Assembly: GCA_964450715.1 (NCBI GenBank)
Contig: CAYVFC010000016.1
Span: 1 to 64,000 of the forward strand
DNA: 64,000 bases
Reading direction: 5' to 3'
Source: CAYVFC01 sp964450715
Lineage (GTDB): Bacteria; Myxococcota_A; Polyangia; Polyangiales; JAFGIB01
Positions within the stretch are counted from its first letter, which is position 1, and each line of letters opens with the position of its first letter. Positions 14,897 through 21,856 of the stretch are shown one piece after another. Both the position numbers and the translations under genes were made by a program. The notes under the pieces were generated by a model. It saw only the letters and a list, made by a program, of their open reading frames with translations, was not told the DNA's origin and searched no databases.

Positions 14897-14968
14897 TAGG
14901 CCGGGCGCGAGTCGAACGCGCATCGGCCGCTTATAAGGCGACTGCTCTCTCCCTTGAGCTACCGGCCC
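14897..14968 (-). tRNA. tRNA-Ile(TAT)
   Basis: Acceptor GGGCCGG/CCGGCCT, D-arm GCTC...GAGC, stem GTCGC/GCGGC with loop CTTATAA, T-arm GCGCG-TTCGACT-CGCGC, discriminator A. A TAT anticodon is uncommon in bacteria, which usually read AUA with lysidine-modified CAT. Confidence 0.85.
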
Positions 14969-14973
14969 TTCGG

Positions 14974-15045
14974 TCCTCCCGGAAGGACTTGAACCTTCAT
15001 TTCCCGGTCATCAGCCGAGCGTCCTGGCCATTGGACGACAGGAGG
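14974..15045 (-). tRNA. tRNA with anticodon GAT on a Glu/Gln-like body
   Basis: Acceptor CCTCCTG/CGGGAGG, positions 8-9 TC and D-arm GTCCAATGGCCAGGAC as in the Glu genes here. Stem CTCGG/CCGGG with loop CTGATGA gives GAT (Ile). The T-loop is TTCAAGT. The body-anticodon combination suggests a switched anticodon. Confidence 0.75.
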
Positions 15046-15049
15046 GCGG

Positions 15050-15124
15050 GCTGGTCGGACGGACTCGAACCGACTTGCACCAGACTCACATTCTGGGCCC
15101 TCGACCACTTCGGGATCGACCAGC
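15050..15124 (-). tRNA. tRNA-His(GTG)
   Basis: Acceptor CTGGTCG/CGACCAG with an extra encoded G-1 facing C73, the histidine hallmark. Stem CCAGA/TCTGG with loop ATGTGAG, T-arm GTCGG-TTCGAGT-CCGTC. Confidence 0.9.
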
Positions 15125-15166
15125 ATAGTCGTTCAGGCAGCGATACATCCCTCGACGGATTCGCCT

Positions 15167-15291
15167 TGGTGTCACGGACCGGAATCGAACCGTTCGGCCG
15201 TCCCACGTCCGCTGCGCGGCCGTGAGTTTTTTGGACAGCCTCACCTCCTGGGTTTCAACCAGGCGCTCTTACCGTAGTGAGCTACCGTGAC
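15167..15291 (-). tRNA. tRNA-Phe(GAA) with enlarged variable region
   Basis: Acceptor GTCACGG/CCGTGAC with A and encoded CCA, D-arm GCTC...GAGC, stem CCTGG/CCAGG with loop TTGAAAC. The T-arm is AACGG-TTCGATT-CCGGT. The variable region is about 52 nt instead of 5 (15195..15246). Confidence 0.8.
15195..15246 (-). other. Structured insertion in tRNA-Phe variable loop
   Basis: Two stacked hairpins are visible: GTGAG with CTCAC around an A-rich loop containing GTCC, and CGGCCG with CGGCCG around a loop containing GGAC. GTCC and GGAC could pair as a kissing or pseudoknot contact. It shares no sequence with the T-loop insertions. Confidence 0.6.
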
Positions 15292-15299
15292 GATGACGG

Positions 15300-15370
15300 C
15301 GCCACGTACGGGAATCGAACCCATCTCGACCGGTCGACAACCGGCTCGCATCCCAGATGCGCAACGTGGC
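15300..15370 (-). tRNA. tRNA-Asp(GTC)
   Basis: Acceptor GCCACGT/ACGTGGC, D-arm CGCATCTGGGATGCG, stem GCCGG/CCGGT with loop TTGTCGA, T-arm ATGGG-TTCGATT-CCCGT, discriminator G. Confidence 0.88.
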
Positions 15371-15397
15371 TTCATCACCCGCTCCTCCAAGACCCGG

Positions 15398-15556
15398 CAC
15401 GCCGTGGAGGAATCGACCGCCGTTGAAAACGTCCGGAGCGGAGTGGACGTCAGTCCACGGAGCTGGACGTTTTCAACGGTGGCGACGGAGCGCGAAGCGC
15501 GGAGTCAACCCCCCGCGGTCGGGTTTGGAGCCCAACCTGCGCCCAGCGCCCGACGT
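15398..15556 (-). tRNA. tRNA-Trp(CCA) interrupted in the T-loop
   Basis: Loop CTCCAAA gives CCA, held by a stem that can extend to 7 bp (GGTTGGG with CCCGACC). Acceptor ACGTCGG pairs with ACGGCGT at 6 of 7 positions, discriminator G. The D-arm is short. T-stem strands GGGGG and CCTCC flank an insertion of about 91 nt; removal leaves T-loop TTCGATT. Confidence 0.7.
15416..15506 (-). other. T-loop insertion element, copy C
   Basis: Base helix GACT/GGTC, a CGCG-CTT-CGCG hairpin, then a hairpin at 15422..15477 with a perfect 13-bp outer stem (GTTGAAAACGTCC) and inner stem GTGGAC around a 4-nt loop, identical to copy B in the apical part. Confidence 0.78.
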
Positions 15557-15560
15557 CTAG

Positions 15561-15632
15561 CTCCGGAGGCAGGATTCGAACCTGCGGTTTGCCGGTTAAC
15601 AGCCGGCCGCCTTTCCGCTTGGCTACCCCGGA
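15561..15632 (-). tRNA. tRNA-Asn(GTT)
   Basis: Acceptor TCCGGGG against CTCCGGA, D-arm GCC...GGC, stem GCCGG/CCGGC with loop CTGTTAA, T-arm GCAGG-TTCGAAT-CCTGC, discriminator G. Confidence 0.92.
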
Positions 15633-15714
15633 ATAGTGTGCGGCGCCCGGTCGCCACTCCGGGCGCCCGCACGAAAGCCTTCTCGATTGTCAAAGAACAC
15701 GCTAGCTATGCCGG

Positions 15715-15785
15715 CTCGGGAGGAGGGATTCGAACCCCCGTCGACTTATCCAGAGTCAGTTGTCCTTCCGTTGGACGACTCCCGA
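15715..15785 (-). tRNA. tRNA-Gln(CTG)
   Basis: Acceptor TCGGGAG/CTCCCGA, D-arm GTCC-AACGGAA-GGAC, stem ACTGA/TAAGT (one G-A mismatch) with loop CTCTGGA, T-loop TTCGAAT, discriminator G. Confidence 0.88.
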
Positions 15786-15854
15786 ATGCTTCAAAGATCG
15801 CTCGAACAAATTTTCAAGAATCTAAACTCCGTTTTCAGGGTGCACTTCGCCGTC

Positions 15855-15877
15855 CGCCTTCAACGCGGTTGAAGGCG
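15855..15877. repeat. Perfect 10-bp hairpin between tRNA genes
   Basis: CGCCTTCAAC and GTTGAAGGCG are separated by three bases. It lies just upstream (plus-strand sense) of the Lys(CTT) 3' end, so on the minus strand it follows that tRNA. No T-run; it could be a processing or stability hairpin. Confidence 0.5.
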
Positions 15878-15880
15878 CAG

Positions 15881-15953
15881 TGGATCCGGTGGGCGTCGAA
15901 CCCACACGCGTCCGGTTAAGAGCCGGGTGCTCTGCCTGTTGAGCTACGGATCC
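15881..15953 (-). tRNA. tRNA-Lys(CTT)
   Basis: Acceptor GGATCCG/CGGATCC, D-arm GCTC-AACAGGCA-GAGC, stem CCCGG/CCGGA with loop CTCTTAA, T-arm GTGGG-TTCGACG-CCCAC, discriminator A. Confidence 0.92.
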
Positions 15954-15957
15954 GTTG

Positions 15958-16030
15958 TGGGGCCGGTGGGAATCGAACCCACAATCGTCCGGTTAAAAGC
16001 CGGCTGCTCTTCCTGTTGAGCTACGACCCC
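15958..16030 (-). tRNA. tRNA-Lys(TTT)
   Basis: Acceptor GGGGTCG/CGGCCCC, D-arm GCTC-AACAGGAA-GAGC, stem GCCGG/CCGGA with loop CTTTTAA, T-arm GTGGG-TTCGATT-CCCAC, discriminator A. It is closely related to the Lys(CTT) gene five bases away. Confidence 0.92.
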
Positions 16031-16093
16031 GTTGGGCGCAGCTCTCGTTTTTGTATGTGTAACTTCAATAACATAGCCTCCCTCCGTGTGACC

Positions 16094-16179
16094 TGGTGGG
16101 GCCGGCAGGATTCGAACCTGCATAGCGACCAGCGCGCCCGGTTTACAGCCGAGTTGGGATTCCTGCTCCCCTCGACCCC
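16094..16179 (-). tRNA. tRNA-Tyr(GTA)
   Basis: Class II tyrosine tRNA: acceptor GGGGTCG/CGGCCCC, stem CTCGG/CCGGG with loop CTGTAAA, a long variable arm, T-arm GCAGG-TTCGAAT-CCTGC, A and encoded CCA. It is the first gene of the array in transcription order. Confidence 0.92.
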
Positions 16180-16238
16180 AGAACACACTACCTTTCGAAT
16201 ACCCTTGTTTTTCAGCTATTTTCTCCCGTTCTTTTCAC

Positions 16239-16272
16239 AAAAAAACCGCCCGAGGCATCTACCTGGGGCGGT
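16239..16272 (-). terminator. Rho-independent terminator ahead of the tRNA array
   Basis: On the minus strand ACCGCCC and GGGCGGT enclose a 14-nt loop and are followed by seven T. It ends some minus-strand transcript arriving from 16273 or beyond and so insulates the tRNA array, whose promoter should lie in the short AT-rich stretch 16180..16238. Confidence 0.8.
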
Positions 16273-16455
16273 CCGAACGCACCGAAATTGCGTTAGTGAC
16301 CGCCCTACACCGGACCCTCCTGAGTATCAAAAAGGATGAAGGCCGAGCTTGAGCCGGTATACGCACACGCCGGGCGTAGATTCATCCCCTTGCCGCCGGA
16401 GGCTGTCCTGGGCAAGCGACTGCTATGGGCTTCCCATGGCAGCCTTTGTTCTTTT
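16273..16455. ncRNA. Unidentified structured RNA candidate
   Basis: A GC-rich, palindrome-dense block between AT-rich flanks with no convincing ORF. Visible pairings include GGATGAA with TTCATCC, CTTGCC with GGCAAG, ACGCC with GGCGT, and CTATGGG-CTT-CCCATGG. The last is followed by a T-rich run on the plus strand, while the minus strand ends in the terminator at 16239..16272, so the strand is uncertain. I could not match it to tmRNA, RNase P RNA, SRP RNA or 6S RNA. Confidence 0.45.
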
Positions 16456-16960
16456 TTCGCTATGTTTCTTAAGTTCAACATCCTCGTTCTTTTCGCTTCG
16501 TCTAACTTCAACGGGGCTGAACCCGCCCCGATCTCTTATTGATGTACCCCTTTGACGAACGAGTCAAGTATTTTTTCCAAACAAATCTTCTTCTGGCGGT
16601 TCTTTTTCTCCGCGGGCAATTTCGGCGACCTTTATCCCCGCTACCCCGTCTTACACCCACATACCCGGACACCGTGGCGCCCCACGGCCGCCAGCCTCGT
16701 TAGAAAACACTATTAGGAGATCCATAACGGACCCGGCGGCCGACCGACCGGGCCTCGTATACGGACGGGGTTCTCGAGCCCATTCGTTATAGATCCTTAT
16801 CAGAGAACTCCGAGGCAGTTTTCCACTTGCTCGCCAGACAGTGTCCGTTCACACTACAGCTTCCGTGAAGGGGCGGTAGCGGTACTTCTTCTAGAGAATG
16901 AGAATCGGGGTCACGCGGCGTCGTACGCGGCGCGCATAGAAACCGTAAAAGGATGTAGCA
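16456..16960. other. Intergenic region, no gene seen
   Basis: T-rich near 16456..16640 and GC-rich after that. No ORF with family similarity. It should contain the promoter of the downstream three-gene operon. I looked for a sigma-54 type element, as used by rtc operons, and did not find a convincing one. Confidence 0.4.
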
Positions 16961-17806
16961 ATGCAACGATTGGTTAGACGTTTTTCCGACGCGGGACTGG
17001 TATTGATACCGGCGGGCCAGCCTATCGGTGGGCCTCAAAACGAATCCGTTTTCGGAATGACGATTCTCCGAAAACTTCGGAAGAACACCCGTTCTGAGTA
17101 CTTCTCAATCTGGCCGGGAGACTCTTCTAATCGTCTGGAGGTCGTCAGCGTCGATAAACGGAAGCGCCATGTCGTTTTACTGGTCCACGAGCCCCGCCGT
17201 GAGGTACATCATCGTTTCACCAAGGCGCAGGCAAAACGAACCTCCATTCCAACGGCGGCCACCGGAGTCAAGCGTAACAAGGACGGAAGCGTCGAGTTCG
17301 TTACCCTGAGCCCTTCCCGTAAGCGCCACTTTCTGTGTGGAGTGGATGAGCGCCAGCTGTTCATCGCTCAGCTGCCTCGGGGGGTGACCACCGTACGCGA
17401 CGCCCACGGGTCGCTCGAATCGGTGGAGTTGACGCTTTTTGAAGGGCGAGCGCCCGGGAAGACGGTCCGGCAGGGCGAGTGGTTCTTTCTCAATCCAACG
17501 CCCGAAGAAAGCGAGCAACTCGAGAGGACCATTTCCGATCATTCGGTGGTCGTTCAGAAGAAGGCGTCGATCGGTCGGGTCGCCGGTCGAAACTTCGGCA
17601 ATCCACATACAGCGGACGAGGTCGTTGTGCTCGCGGCACCAAGGCTGGAACACGGCCATCCGGTCCGCGAACGCCCCGACGTGTTTGTCCGCGGTAGAGT
17701 ACGACATCCGGATCACAAGACGGTCTCGTTCAAGACCTGGCGTAAGGTCATTCGAAACGCCGAAACCGACGAAGGACGGATGGAAGGCATCGACTGGATC
17801 GACTGA
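16961..17806 (+). CDS. Uncharacterised protein preceding RlaP genes
   Basis: A 281-residue cytoplasmic protein without signal peptide or membrane helix. Two similar-looking halves are rich in beta strands, and there are many conserved-looking basic residues (KRKRHVVLLVHEPRREVHHRF, split by a strand boundary; SRKRHFLCGVDERQ; QGEWFFLNPTPEE). A good AAAGGATG ribosome site precedes the ATG. It lies 72 bases upstream of the first RlaP nucleotidyltransferase on the same strand. I do not recognise the family. Position and basic character suggest an RNA-binding or RNA-modifying role, which is inference. Confidence 0.75.
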   Translation: MQRLVRRFSDAGLVLIPAGQPIGGPQNESVFGMTILRKLRKNTRSEYFSIWPGDSSNRLEVVSVDKRKRHVVLLVHEPRREVHHRFTKAQAKRTSIPTAATGVKRNKDGSVEFVTLSPSRKRHFLCGVDERQLFIAQLPRGVTTVRDAHGSLESVELTLFEGRAPGKTVRQGEWFFLNPTPEESEQLERTISDHSVVVQKKASIGRVAGRNFGNPHTADEVVVLAAPRLEHGHPVRERPDVFVRGRVRHPDHKTVSFKTWRKVIRNAETDEGRMEGIDWID

Positions 17807-17878
17807 GCGCAACAGTACCTGTTCTCGACAACTCGTAATAGTATTGCGTTTACCGTGTCGACCGCATACCGGAGTCTC

Positions 17879-18661
17879 ATGAAAGCGAGCCAAATAGACG
17901 AGGTCTGGTCGATGCTCGACCGCTCGGCGCTGGCGGATGTAGCCAGAACCGGCCCAGAGGCCATATTCGCGACCATCAGTGGTGCGCATCTCTACGGGTT
18001 CGCCTCGAATAACAGTGACGTGGATCTGCGCGGCGCCTTCATGCTTTCGGCTCGGGAAATGCTCGGGCTTCGTGCGGTAGAAGAGACGGTATCGGTCAGC
18101 GACCAGCGTGCCGGTATGGATCTAGACTGGGTTGCGCATGACATCCGGAAGTTTGCGCGCATGATGACGAAGCACAACGGCTACGTGCTGGAGCAGCTGT
18201 TCTCTCCGTTGGTAGTCATCACCACGCCTGAACACGACGAGCTACGCGAGCTCGGAAGGGGCTGCGTAACGCGCCCGACCGTCCGGCATTACCTGGGTTT
18301 TGCCCAGGGCCGTCGTAAACGATTGAAAGAGCCCGATCCGACCGTCAAGCATCTGCTCTATGCGTACCGGGTCTACCTGACCGGGATACACGCGATGGGT
18401 ACCGGTGAGATCGAAGCGAACATTCGGAGCCTCAACGAGCGCTTTCGCCTAGAGCAGATCGACGAGTTGGTCGCCCGGAAAACGGAGGGAACGGAGAAGA
18501 TGCTCCTCGCCGCCGGCGAAGTCGAACAGCACGAGCGGTTCTTCGACGAGCTCGAGAGCAGGCTCAACGAAGCGCACGAGAGGAGCCGGTTGCCCGAGGA
18601 AGCCACGACCGCGCGCGACCTGGACGATTTCGTCGTCCGGATCCGGCTGAAAAGGGCGTAG
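17879..18661 (+). CDS. RlaP-type nucleotidyltransferase 1
   Basis: A 260-residue protein of the DNA polymerase beta superfamily, RlaP group (RNA-repair-pathway nucleotidyltransferase). The catalytic motif SGAHLYGFASNNSDVDLRG has the G-S-like loop and two Asp residues that bind metal. A helical region with LEQLFSPLVV and a KHLLYAYRVYLTG helix follows. The ATG at 17879 has GGAG at short spacing; an upstream GTG at 17855 is possible. It ends two bases before the next RlaP gene starts. RlaP genes are known from operons with RtcB, Ro60 and slipins. The RNA substrate is unknown. Confidence 0.85.
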   Translation: MKASQIDEVWSMLDRSALADVARTGPEAIFATISGAHLYGFASNNSDVDLRGAFMLSAREMLGLRAVEETVSVSDQRAGMDLDWVAHDIRKFARMMTKHNGYVLEQLFSPLVVITTPEHDELRELGRGCVTRPTVRHYLGFAQGRRKRLKEPDPTVKHLLYAYRVYLTGIHAMGTGEIEANIRSLNERFRLEQIDELVARKTEGTEKMLLAAGEVEQHERFFDELESRLNEAHERSRLPEEATTARDLDDFVVRIRLKRA

Positions 18662-18663
18662 CG

Positions 18664-19809
18664 ATGACCGGATTTCCGCTACGCCGTCATACGATCTTCG
18701 TGGCGCTGGCGGGTAGCCATGCGCACGGAACGGCTCGCAGTGGATCCGACGTGGACCTACGCGGCGTGTGCGTCGCGCCGCTTCGCATCCGGGCATCCTT
18801 CCGCGAGAGCTTCGAGCAGTACGAGGGAGAGATGGATCAGGAGCTACGGGAGGCGGTGTTCGCCGGGCTGCGAGGTCATCCCACCGCGTCACAGGGACTG
18901 TCGGACAAGATCGACTGCACGATCTTCGACGTGGCCAAGTTCGTGGGGCTGTGCGCGAACGCCAATCCGAATGCGCTGGAGATTCTCTACGCGGATAGGC
19001 GCGACTGGGTATTTAAGACATCAGCCTGGGAGCGCCTGTATGCCGAGCGCCGTCGATTTCTATCGCTGAAGGTCCAACAGACATACGCGGGCTATGCCAT
19101 GGCTCAGCTCAAGAGAATCAAGAGCCACCGGTCCTGGCTTCTGAATCCTCCGGCGAAGAAGCCAACGAGGACGGACTTCGGCCTACCCGAGCAGGGCACG
19201 CTCAACCAGGACGATCGCAATCGCATCGAGCAGGGGATCGCCGAGAAGATCAGTGGATGGGGAATCGAGACACTCGAAATGCCCAAGGCGACCCGCATCG
19301 CTCTCAACGAGCGCCTCGAAGCTTTCCGGAGCGACGTGTTGGCCGCAGAGGCCGAGGAGGTCGCAGACAGGCTCCGCGAAACCGCTGCCCGCAATCTAGG
19401 GATATCGAAACAGCTCATGGAAGCGCTGGAAGGCGAGCGAAAATACAGGGGCGCGCTCAAGCGCTGGGACTCCTACCAGACCTGGAAGCAGCAGCGGAAT
19501 CCGGATAGAGCTAAACTCGAAGCCCAGTTTGGCTACGACACCAAACATGGGATGCACCTGTTACGGCTCATGCGCACGGGACTCGAAATTCTTCGGACCG
19601 GCGAACTTCAGGTTCGCCGCCCGGATGCAGCGGAACTCAGTGCCATCCGCGATGGAGCCATGACTTACGGTGAGCTACTGGCTGAGGCCGAACATTTGCG
19701 GGAAGGAATGGATACTGCGGCCGGAAATGCGGACCTGCCTGCAGACGTCGACTACGAAGCTCTGGACGAGTTGCTGTACACGCTGATTCGTGACGAGGGT
19801 TGCTGCTAA
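18664..19809 (+). CDS. RlaP-type nucleotidyltransferase 2
   Basis: A 381-residue paralogue of the preceding protein with the motif ALAGSHAHGTARSGSDVDLRGV near residues 16-37 (split by the loop). NPNALEILYADRRDW, a helix LKVQQTYAGYAMAQLKRIKSH and the conserved block KRWDSYQTWKQQRNPDRAKLE follow, and DTKHGMHLLRLMRTGLEIL comes later. It is longer than the first copy because of a C-terminal helical domain. Both catalytic Asp are present. The two genes form one operon with the 281-residue protein, diverging from the tRNA array. Confidence 0.88.
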   Translation: MTGFPLRRHTIFVALAGSHAHGTARSGSDVDLRGVCVAPLRIRASFRESFEQYEGEMDQELREAVFAGLRGHPTASQGLSDKIDCTIFDVAKFVGLCANANPNALEILYADRRDWVFKTSAWERLYAERRRFLSLKVQQTYAGYAMAQLKRIKSHRSWLLNPPAKKPTRTDFGLPEQGTLNQDDRNRIEQGIAEKISGWGIETLEMPKATRIALNERLEAFRSDVLAAEAEEVADRLRETAARNLGISKQLMEALEGERKYRGALKRWDSYQTWKQQRNPDRAKLEAQFGYDTKHGMHLLRLMRTGLEILRTGELQVRRPDAAELSAIRDGAMTYGELLAEAEHLREGMDTAAGNADLPADVDYEALDELLYTLIRDEGCC

Positions 19810-20180
19810 AGAATTCGGCCACCCCGGGCAATCTTCCGGGTAGTCTTCCAGCGCGTTTTTCCTCCCCGGCACGCAACATCCGGCCTCTTCCGGCCGATAA
19901 CCTAGGCGTGGGTAAAAAGACCCATTCCGAACCCGCTCGTCGGAGGCGTCGTTGTCGATCCCTGCGCATCGAGAACGACGATACCCCCGGGATCGTTTCA
20001 GGGTACGGGGTGAAAGGCGCGTTATGAAGAAGAAAGCCTCCAAACGAACTGCTGGCAAGAATTCGGCGAAAAAAGCGGCGAAAACTGTCGCACCGCCGGT
20101 GCGACAATCTGACGGACCGGTATCTGCAGGCGAGTTTGACGAGGTCCTCGCCTTGATCGAGGCGGCGCGCCAACGGGCTT

Positions 20181-20208
20181 ACCGGGTCGAACCCTTCATG
20201 GCCCACCG
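20181..20208 (+). repeat. Short copy of integrase-flank repeat
   Basis: A 28-bp block (GGTCGAA...CTTCATGGCCCACCG) shared with the ends of the repeats at 21857..22236 and 29728..29942. It marks the truncation point of the DUF1016 fragment. Confidence 0.7.
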
Positions 20209-20210
20209 AT

Positions 20211-20242
20211 GCCGATCTTCGCTTCGAAAAGATCGGCTTTTT
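20211..20242 (+). terminator. Rho-independent terminator
   Basis: GCCGATCTT and AAGATCGGC form a stem around a 9-nt loop, followed by five T, on the plus strand. Confidence 0.8.
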
Positions 20243-20248
20243 ACTTAA

Positions 20249-21745
20249 TCACCTGAAAAGGTCTTCGACGGTCACGACGTTGTCGACGAGATCCTGGGAC
20301 CAGGTGTTCCTCTTGAGACCGTGCATCGTGACCAGAGCCAGGAGGATCTTTTTTTTCGTCCCCGTCCTCTTCTCGAAGACGTCGATCTTGCTCTTCAACT
20401 CTCGTGCGTAAACCTTGTCGATCGCGAACTCGTCGGCGCAATACTTCGCCTCGCAAAGCGTGATGACTCCGTCGGCGCGATCGAACAGCAGGTCGATCTG
20501 CGCTCCCCTTTCGGCCGTCCTTCCCTTTTCGGACACGTATCGCCAGCTGCCGGTCTCAGCGGCCACCGACTGGATACCGAGCGCCTCGCGTATCTGCCGG
20601 GCGTGCTTGAGACAGACGCCTTCGAACGCGTGGCCGGCCCAGGCGCGGTAGGCCGGGGTTCGCGATTTCGCAATCCAGTAGTCGGCGGAGTCCGCTCGAA
20701 ATACTCGCGCTGGAGCCGGCTCGATCCATTTCAGGTAAAACGAGATGTATTCGTCGATGAGCCGATAGGACACTTTCTTCGCCCGGTATCCGTATGGCGT
20801 GGCCGCGGCGATGAAACCGGCCTCCTCTAGCTCGCGTAATCGTTTCTTCAGCCGACCGCCGGAGGGTATACCCGTCAACCGCACCAGCTCTTCGCGGTCG
20901 ATGCCGCTTCCTTTGCTGGCGATGGCCCGGATGACCTTCTCGTAGACATCGGCAGAGCGGAATAGCGAGGCGAACAGCCGCTCGAACTCGTCGAACAGAG
21001 AACCGTTGCGGTCGAAACAGATCGCGCCGATGTTCTGTGCCGCGGATCGTCCCCGCCCAACCTGCATCAGGTAGTAGGGAATGCCTCCGAGCGCCAGATA
21101 TATTTCGACGACCTGAACCGGGTTGAGCGACACGCTGCGAGCGGCCAGGAACTCGCGCACTTCCGATAGCGTGAAAGGCATCAGCCGTATCCGTCTGGTG
21201 ATGCGGTTGTGAAGCCCGCCCTTGGCATGGATCAGATTATCGAGAATCCAGGAAGCCGCGCTTCCGCAGACGATCAACCGTATCTGGCGCAGCCGGCTCA
21301 TTCGCGTATTCCAGTAGTGGTCGAGCGCCTGCAAGAGTCGCGATCTGGGCGTCGCCAGCCAGGGAAGCTCGTCGAGGAAAACGACGATCGTCCGTTTGCT
21401 GTGCTGCTCGATGTACCGATCGATCGCGTCGCAAAGAAGCCCGAGCGCGCTTTCCCAGGATTCGAGATCGGGCAGCGGTCTTCCGTCGTAGAAGACGCGT
21501 TCAAGCTCCCGTTTGAAATGAAATAGCTGGATTGCCGTCGAGGCGTCCTTCTGCCCGGTCGCCGCGAAAAACAGGTCGCAGCGCGGTTCGCAGTACTCGC
21601 GGATCAGATGGGTCTTTCCGACTCGCCGCCGGCCGTAGATGGCGAGAAACTCAGCGGAACCAGATCGGAGAAGATCGTCGAGAATCCTCTTTTCGGGCCG
21701 CCTTCCGATAACGGCGCGATTCGAGCTTTCAATAGATTTGGCCAC
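20249..21745 (-). CDS. ATP-binding protein with DUF234-type C-terminus
   Basis: A 498-residue protein. An archaeal-type AAA ATPase domain comes first, with Walker A YGRRRVGKTH (residues 36-45) and Walker B VVFLDELPWL (near 120), then RLIVCGSAASW. A winged helix follows (GIDREELVRLTGIP). The DUF234 region ends in a PDDEXK-like site, GAQIDLLFDR...LCEAKY. Such proteins are common in mobile regions; some act in defence or toxin-antitoxin-like roles, but none is proven here. The start is GTG, overlapping the first of four GGCCAAATC boxes. Confidence 0.85.
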   Translation of the reverse strand: MAKSIESSNRAVIGRRPEKRILDDLLRSGSAEFLAIYGRRRVGKTHLIREYCEPRCDLFFAATGQKDASTAIQLFHFKRELERVFYDGRPLPDLESWESALGLLCDAIDRYIEQHSKRTIVVFLDELPWLATPRSRLLQALDHYWNTRMSRLRQIRLIVCGSAASWILDNLIHAKGGLHNRITRRIRLMPFTLSEVREFLAARSVSLNPVQVVEIYLALGGIPYYLMQVGRGRSAAQNIGAICFDRNGSLFDEFERLFASLFRSADVYEKVIRAIASKGSGIDREELVRLTGIPSGGRLKKRLRELEEAGFIAAATPYGYRAKKVSYRLIDEYISFYLKWIEPAPARVFRADSADYWIAKSRTPAYRAWAGHAFEGVCLKHARQIREALGIQSVAAETGSWRYVSEKGRTAERGAQIDLLFDRADGVITLCEAKYCADEFAIDKVYARELKSKIDVFEKRTGTKKKILLALVTMHGLKRNTWSQDLVDNVVTVEDLFR

Positions 21746-21824
21746 TTTCCAAAAAAATAACCGGCCAAATCCTAACTGTCAATAACGATTTGGCCGCATT
21801 TTAGGAATAATAACGGCCAAATCG
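21735..21824. promoter_or_regulatory. Four GGCCAAATC operator-like boxes
   Basis: The motif GGCCAAATC or its complement occurs at 21735..21743, 21763..21771, 21787..21795 and 21815..21823, in an AT-rich stretch before the ATPase gene. Orientation alternates in part, giving two facing pairs. This looks like a binding site array for a regulator, possibly the winged-helix ATPase itself. Confidence 0.5.
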
Positions 21825-21856
21825 ATCCGAGGAGCCCTCGGGCGCGATTCCAAAAC

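Larger units (their letters stand above)
20024..20248 (+). pseudogene. DUF1016/YhcG-type nuclease, N-terminal fragment
   Basis: The first 59 residues (Lys-rich start, then EFDEVLALIEAARQRAYR) match the N-terminus of DUF1016 PDDEXK nucleases, which are normally about 350 residues. Similarity ends abruptly where a short repeat begins (20181..20208), so the rest was lost by recombination there. The frame runs on to a stop inside a terminator. Confidence 0.6.

Noticed and set aside
12105..16186. Numerous ORFs of 60-210 codons across the tRNA array
   Set aside because: They are translations of tRNA genes in both directions, with typical tRNA-derived peptides, and have no ribosome sites.
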